DNA from: Bog-473 sp035551835
GTDB lineage: Bacteria > Actinomycetota > Acidimicrobiia > Acidimicrobiales > RAAP-2
Assembly: GCA_035551835.1 (NCBI GenBank)
Contig: DASZMN010000099.1
Coordinates: 24,744 to 88,743 of the forward strand
Direction of reading: 5' to 3'
DNA length: 64,000 bases
Part shown: piece by piece, positions 60,192 to 64,000 of the stretch
Layout of the letters: every line of letters begins with the position of its first letter
Position numbering within the stretch: the first letter of the stretch is position 1
Made by a program: the position numbers and the translations under genes
The notes under the pieces: model-generated
The model's input: the letters and a program-made list of their open reading frames with translations, nothing else
What the model was told of the DNA's origin: nothing
Database searches by the model: none

Positions 60192-61549
60192 TGGACGCAC
60201 CCGCACCCGCGCCGGCAACCGGCGCCGAGAACCACAGCTTCCCGCCCGACGTCATCGCCCGCGTCCACGAGATGGCCGAGACCGGCCACTACCCGATCCG
60301 CGGCCTGGGCGCGCGCCGCAAGCTCCCCACCTTCGACGACCTCGTCTTCCTCACGGCCTCCGTCTCGCGCTACCCGCTCGAGGGCTACCGCGAGCGCTGC
60401 GACACGTCGACCATCCTCGGCTCCCGCCACGCGGCCAAACCGCTCCACCTCGATATCCCCATCACCATCGCCGGCATGAGCTTCGGCGCGCTGTCGGCCA
60501 GCGCCAAGGAGGCGCTCGGCCGCGCCGCCACCGAGGTCGGCACGTCGACGACCACCGGCGACGGCGGCATGACCCCCGAGGAGCGCAAGGCCTCCTCCCT
60601 GCTCGTCTACCAGGTGCTCCCGTCGCGCTACGGGTTCGACCCGGCTGACCTGCGCCAGGCCGACGCCGTCGAGATCGTGATCGGACAGGGCGCGAAGCCC
60701 GGGGGCGGCGGCCTGCTGCTCGGCCAGAAGGTCAACGAGCGCGTGGCGGCCATGCGCACACTCCCGCCGGGCATCGATCAGCGCTCGGCCAGCCGCCACC
60801 CCGACTGGGTCGGCCCCGACGACCTGCGCATCAAGATCGAAGAGCTCCGCGAGGCCACCGGCTGGCAGATCCCGATCTACGTCAAGATCGGCGCCACCCG
60901 CGTCGACCACGACGTCCAGCTGGCGGTCGCCGCCGGAGCCGACGTGGTCGTGGTCGACGGCATGCAGGGCGGCACCGCCGCCACCCAGGACGTGTTCATC
61001 GAGCACGCCGGCATCCCCACCCTGCCGGCTGTTCGCATGGCGGCCGAGGCGCTCCGTGCGGTCGGAGCGGGCGGGGAGGTGCAGCTCGTCGTCTCCGGCG
61101 GGATCCGTTCGGGAGCCGACGTGGCCAAGGCACTGGCGCTCGGGGCGGACGCCGTGTCGATTGGCGTCGCCGCCCTCCTTGCCCTCGGCTGCAACCGCTC
61201 CTCGTATCGCGACGCCAAGGGCGCCACCCACGACGTCAGCGCGGACTACACCGCGCTCGAGACGGCCGCGGGCCGTTGCGCCCACTGCCACACCGGGCGG
61301 TGCCCCGTCGGCATCGCGACCCAGGACGCCGCGCTCGAGACGCGGCTCGATCCCGTCCACGCCGCCACCGCGGTGGCCAACTACCTGCGCGCCCTCACCA
61401 TGGAGGTGACGGCGTTGGCCAGGGCCTGTGGGAAGTCCAGCGTGCATCACCTGGAACCCGAGGACCTGGCCGCGCTCACGGTGGAGGCTGCCGCCATGGC
61501 CCGGGTCCCTCTGGCCGGCACCGGCTGGATCCCGGGTTGGCCCACCTGA
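60191..61549 (+). CDS. glxD: FMN-binding glutamate synthase-domain protein (GlxD/MgsC-like)
   Basis: A 452-residue FMN-domain protein with the iron-sulfur knuckle. Seen: HLDIPITIAGMSFGALSASAKEALGRAA, TGDGGMTPEERKASS, IVIGQGAKPGGGGLLLGQKV, the FMN phosphate/TIM-barrel motif GADVVVVDGMQGGTAATQDVF, SGGIRSGADVAKALALGADAVSIG, and RCAHCHTGRCPVGI (3Fe-4S cysteines C-x2-C-x4-C). It is the catalytic part of the split synthase, condensing 2-oxoglutarate with ammonia or methylamine. ATG overlaps the previous stop. No GltD reductase is near, so the electron donor is unknown. Confidence 0.84.
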   Translation: MDAPAPAPATGAENHSFPPDVIARVHEMAETGHYPIRGLGARRKLPTFDDLVFLTASVSRYPLEGYRERCDTSTILGSRHAAKPLHLDIPITIAGMSFGALSASAKEALGRAATEVGTSTTTGDGGMTPEERKASSLLVYQVLPSRYGFDPADLRQADAVEIVIGQGAKPGGGGLLLGQKVNERVAAMRTLPPGIDQRSASRHPDWVGPDDLRIKIEELREATGWQIPIYVKIGATRVDHDVQLAVAAGADVVVVDGMQGGTAATQDVFIEHAGIPTLPAVRMAAEALRAVGAGGEVQLVVSGGIRSGADVAKALALGADAVSIGVAALLALGCNRSSYRDAKGATHDVSADYTALETAAGRCAHCHTGRCPVGIATQDAALETRLDPVHAATAVANYLRALTMEVTALARACGKSSVHHLEPEDLAALTVEAAAMARVPLAGTGWIPGWPT

Positions 61550-61554
61550 CAGCC

Positions 61555-62748
61555 GTGCCTGCTCTCCGCTCGGCGGAGGTCGTGGTGATCGGTGGCGGCG
61601 TGGCCGGACTTTCGACGGCGCGCGCGCTCGTCGAGCTGGGCGTCACCGACGTCGTGGTGCTCGAGCGCGCCACCGTCGGCTCGGGGGGCACCGGCAAGTC
61701 GAGCGGGATCGTGCGCTGCCACTACGGCATCCCCTCGCTCGCCGCCATGGCGTGGCGCGCCCTGCCGGTGCTCGAGCGGGCCAGCGAGATCCTCGGCGCC
61801 CCCTCCGGCTACACCAACACCGGCTACCTGGTGGGGGTCGGCTCCGAGAATCTCGGGGCGCTCCGAGCCAACGTCGCCATGCAGCAGGCGCTCGGGATTG
61901 AGGTCGAGCTCGTGGGCCACGACGAGGCGCAGCGCCTGTGGCCGGCGGCGCGGCTCGAGGACTTCGCCGAGTTCGCCTACGAACCCCGCGGCGGCTACGG
62001 GGACGGGCACCAGACCGCTCTGGCCTTCGCCGTCGCGGCGCGTCGGGGTGGGGCGCAGTTGCGTCAGCACCACGGCGTCGCCGCCATCGAGACGACGGGC
62101 GACCAGGTGGCGGGGGTCCGCCTCTCCGACGGCGACCGCATCGGTGCCGCCCACGTCGTGTTGGCAGCCGGCCCCTGGTCGCCCGCGCTGGCCACCCCGC
62201 TCGGGCTCGACGTCCCGGTGCGCGCCCAGCGGGCCCAGATCCTGCTGGTCGACCCCGGTCGTGCGCTCGGGCCGCTCCCGGTCTTCTCGGACCTGGTCTC
62301 GCTCCAGTACGTGCGCACCGAGGGCACCGGCACGCTGTTGCTCGGGGACAGTGACCACTCGCGCCCCGTGTGGTCCGACCCCGACGCCTACCGCGAACGG
62401 GCGGACGAGGAGGACCTGGCCGCCCTGGTGCCGAAGTTCGCTCACCGCTTCCCCGGCTTCGACGGCGCCGCGCTGTCGTCGTCCTACGCGGGGTGTTACG
62501 ACGTGACGCCTGACTACAACCCGATCATCTCGGCCACCCCGATCGACGGGCTGTGGCTGTGCACGGGCTTCTCCGGGCACGGCTACAAGATCTCGCCCGC
62601 GGTCGGTGAGCTGACGGCGGACCTGATCGTGCACGGGACCAGCCGCCACGCCGACATCGACCATCGCGATTTTCGCTGGGAGCGCTTCAGCGAACAAGAG
62701 CCCCTGGTCAGCGAGCACCCGTACGCGGGGGCTGGCCAGATGCGCTGA
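61555..62748 (+). CDS. FAD-dependent amine oxidoreductase (DadA/SoxB-like)
   Basis: A 397-residue FAD-binding oxidoreductase of the DAAO/sarcosine oxidase-beta/PuuB kind. The Rossmann motif EVVVIGGGVAGLSTARALVEL is at the very start; GSGGTGKSSGIVRCHYG (flavin contact), AHVVLAAGPWSPALATPLGL, and the C-terminal SSSYAGCYDVTPDYNPIISATPIDGLWLCTGFSGHGYKISPAVGELTADLIV follow. GTG at 61555 sits 5 bp after the FMN gene. It would oxidise the gamma-glutamyl or N-methyl-glutamate product. It is a single gene, whereas N-methylglutamate dehydrogenase needs four (MgdABCD). Confidence 0.78.
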   Translation: MPALRSAEVVVIGGGVAGLSTARALVELGVTDVVVLERATVGSGGTGKSSGIVRCHYGIPSLAAMAWRALPVLERASEILGAPSGYTNTGYLVGVGSENLGALRANVAMQQALGIEVELVGHDEAQRLWPAARLEDFAEFAYEPRGGYGDGHQTALAFAVAARRGGAQLRQHHGVAAIETTGDQVAGVRLSDGDRIGAAHVVLAAGPWSPALATPLGLDVPVRAQRAQILLVDPGRALGPLPVFSDLVSLQYVRTEGTGTLLLGDSDHSRPVWSDPDAYRERADEEDLAALVPKFAHRFPGFDGAALSSSYAGCYDVTPDYNPIISATPIDGLWLCTGFSGHGYKISPAVGELTADLIVHGTSRHADIDHRDFRWERFSEQEPLVSEHPYAGAGQMR

Positions 62749-62797
62749 CTCATGGCTCCCAAGTGCGACCGCCGGCACGTGCCTAGGCTGAGCGGCC

Positions 62798-63535
62798 GTG
62801 GCCACTCGCCGGACCGCAGCCGCCCCGCGTGGACGCCCGACGTCTCGATCGAAGGGGACGGCGAAGCGCTCGGCCTCCACGGGTACCCGTGCCACCAAGG
62901 CCGCACGCGCCGACGCAGCCAAGCTCGTGGCGATCGATAACGTCCCGGGCCCCGACGAGACCAGCTCGTTGGGACAGGTCATCGCCAACCATGTGCGCTC
63001 GCGCCGGCTCGAGATCGGCCTCAACGTTGGCCAGCTCGCCGAGCGCACCGGGATCTCCAAGGGGATGCTCTCGAAGATCGAGAACGCACAGACCTCGCCG
63101 AGCCTGACCACCCTCGAACGCCTGGCCGGCGCGCTCGACATGCCGGTCACGGCGCTGTTCCGGGGCCTGGCCGAAGAGCGCGACGCCGTGTTCGTCAAGG
63201 CCGGAAGCGGGCCCGAGATCGTGCGCAAGGGCACCCGCGCCGGGCATACCTACGAGCTTCTGGGCAGCCTGCGCGGTCCCTACAAGCGGGTGGAGCCGCT
63301 CCTCGTCTCGCTCGACGACGAGACCGAGGTGTTCCCGCTCTTCCAGCACAGCGGCGTCGAGATCCTCTACATGCTAAGCGGGGTTATGGAGTACGGCTAC
63401 GGCCGCCAGCGCTACAAGATGGAGCGTGGCGACACGCTGCAGTTCGAGGGAGAAATCCCGCACGGCCCGACGATGCTGATCAAGCTGCCGATCCGCTTCC
63501 TCTCCATCACCATCTACGGCGGCGAACGACCCTGA
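62798..63535 (+). CDS. XRE-cupin transcriptional regulator (PuuR-like)
   Basis: A 245-residue regulator. A basic low-complexity N-terminal tail (about 55 residues) precedes the XRE helix-turn-helix SLGQVIANHVRSRRLEIGLNVGQLAERTGISKGMLSKIENAQTSPSLTTLERLAGAL. The C-terminus is a cupin: VEILYMLSGVMEYGYGRQRYKMERGDTLQFEGEIPHGP. The arrangement is that of PuuR and related repressors that sense amines or their products. GTG start, 50 bp after the FAD gene. It is the last gene of the rightward arm and the best candidate to control the divergent region. Confidence 0.85.
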   Translation: MATRRTAAAPRGRPTSRSKGTAKRSASTGTRATKAARADAAKLVAIDNVPGPDETSSLGQVIANHVRSRRLEIGLNVGQLAERTGISKGMLSKIENAQTSPSLTTLERLAGALDMPVTALFRGLAEERDAVFVKAGSGPEIVRKGTRAGHTYELLGSLRGPYKRVEPLLVSLDDETEVFPLFQHSGVEILYMLSGVMEYGYGRQRYKMERGDTLQFEGEIPHGPTMLIKLPIRFLSITIYGGERP

Positions 63536-63564
63536 CCTCGCCGGGCCCGCCTCGGCCCGGGTGC

Positions 63565-64000
63565 TTAGAGCTCGGCCAGTTCGCGCTCGAGCGAGTCGGC
63601 GTGCACCCCGCGGGCCACCTTGAGCGGAGCGGGGGCGGTGAGGACCGGCAAGCCGGTGAGGGCGGTCACCCGCTCGCGCAGGCCGGCTCCACGCAGGCGG
63701 CCCCAACGGCCCCGCCGCTTCGAGCCGAAGACGAGTGCGTCGGCACCCCAGTCCCGGGCGGCCTCGGCGATGCGCTCGGCGAGGGAAAAGCAGTTGGCCA
63801 GGTAGTGCACGCCGTCGGCGCCGACCCCGGCGCGGCGGAGTGTCGTGACGGCCCGGTCGACGATCTCCATGGCCTCGGACTCGCTCTCGTAGGCGACGCC
63901 CCGGCCGCCGACGATCAGCTCGTTCACGTGGACCACGCGGACCGTGGCGTCCAGGTCGCGGGCCATGGCCGTCGCGAAATCAACCGCTACGTCGCCAGAG
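63565..64000 (-). CDS. Universal stress protein (UspA), 5'-truncated by the window
   Basis: The visible 144 codons are the C-terminal majority of a UspA-type protein. The frame stays open to the window edge (SGDVAVDFATAMARDL...), so the start lies beyond 64,000. Seen: VRVVHVNELIVGG, ADALVFGSKRRGRWGRLRGAGLRERVTALTGLPVLTAPAPL, where GSKRRGRWGRL resembles the G-x2-G-x9-G ATP-binding loop of ATP-type Usp proteins, and the usual 'LPVL' strand. It is convergent with the XRE-cupin gene, 29 bp away. Function: stress-responsive nucleotide-binding protein. Confidence 0.78.
   Translation of the reverse strand, partial: SGDVAVDFATAMARDLDATVRVVHVNELIVGGRGVAYESESEAMEIVDRAVTTLRRAGVGADGVHYLANCFSLAERIAEAARDWGADALVFGSKRRGRWGRLRGAGLRERVTALTGLPVLTAPAPLKVARGVHADSLERELAEL

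Noticed and set aside
1..64000. tRNA, rRNA, CRISPR array, insertion sequence or prophage
   Set aside because: No cloverleaf-like intergenic sequence, no regularly spaced repeats, and no transposase, integrase or phage protein was recognised.

Overview
The window looks like the chromosome of a GC-rich actinobacterium, most likely an uncultured member of the Acidimicrobiia. Four things point there: uniformly GC-rich coding with many GTG/TTG starts, two F420-type luciferase-like oxidoreductases, a menaquinone-type MenB, and a very large surface protein ending in the 42-residue 'DGxGYW..DGGxFxYG' repeats that are common in that class. This placement is inference. I see no rRNA, tRNA, CRISPR array, transposase or phage gene, so it reads as ordinary chromosome with a few accessory insertions.

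Layout. 1-4.6 kb (minus): a MarP-like periplasmic protease, a GH15 trehalase/glucoamylase, a zinc glucose dehydrogenase and the start of a metallo-beta-lactamase-fold hydrolase, which together suggest a trehalose-to-glucose-to-gluconolactone module. 4.6-11.4 kb: a seven-bladed propeller lipoprotein, an aldehyde dehydrogenase, a phospholipase-C-like lipoprotein and two divergent luciferase-like oxidoreductases. 11.4-16.6 kb: a 1732-residue modular secreted protein. 17-21 kb: a chromate transporter preceded by ten GACGC repeats, a LolA/LppX-like secreted protein interrupted by one in-frame TAG, an NAD-dependent epimerase and a DUF4328 membrane protein. 21-25.5 kb: a phosphate uptake operon in the unusual order pstB-pstS-pstC-pstA behind a candidate PHO box. 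25.6-31.9 kb: a nitrobindin-like protein, acyl-CoA dehydrogenase, M20 amidohydrolase, a NAGPA-type lipoprotein, and an SDR/NIPSNAP/cupin group. 31.9-37.4 kb (minus): TetR, cytochrome P450 and SCO6745-family genes, and a large multi-pass membrane protein. 37.6-51.5 kb: small stress/envelope proteins (three with SHOCT domains), DUF2252, metallo-hydrolases, arylamine N-acetyltransferase, an alpha-L-fucosidase, an orphan 'mobile mystery protein A' regulator and a flippase-like membrane protein. 51.9-53.4 kb: a TetR regulator and menB.

53.5-63.5 kb is the most coherent system. A divergent region at 57,580-57,839 separates a leftward arm (GlnT-type glutamine synthetase, APC-family amine/amino-acid permease, Usp-like protein, ABM/zinc-ribbon protein) from a rightward arm (PNPOx-like flavoprotein, the three detached domains of a glutamate synthase large subunit, an FAD amine oxidoreductase and an XRE-cupin regulator). 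The parts match a gamma-glutamyl or N-methylglutamate route for taking up and oxidising an amine, with a PuuR-like regulator. The composition mixes the N-methylglutamate and Puu pathways. The final feature is a partial universal stress protein running off the right edge.
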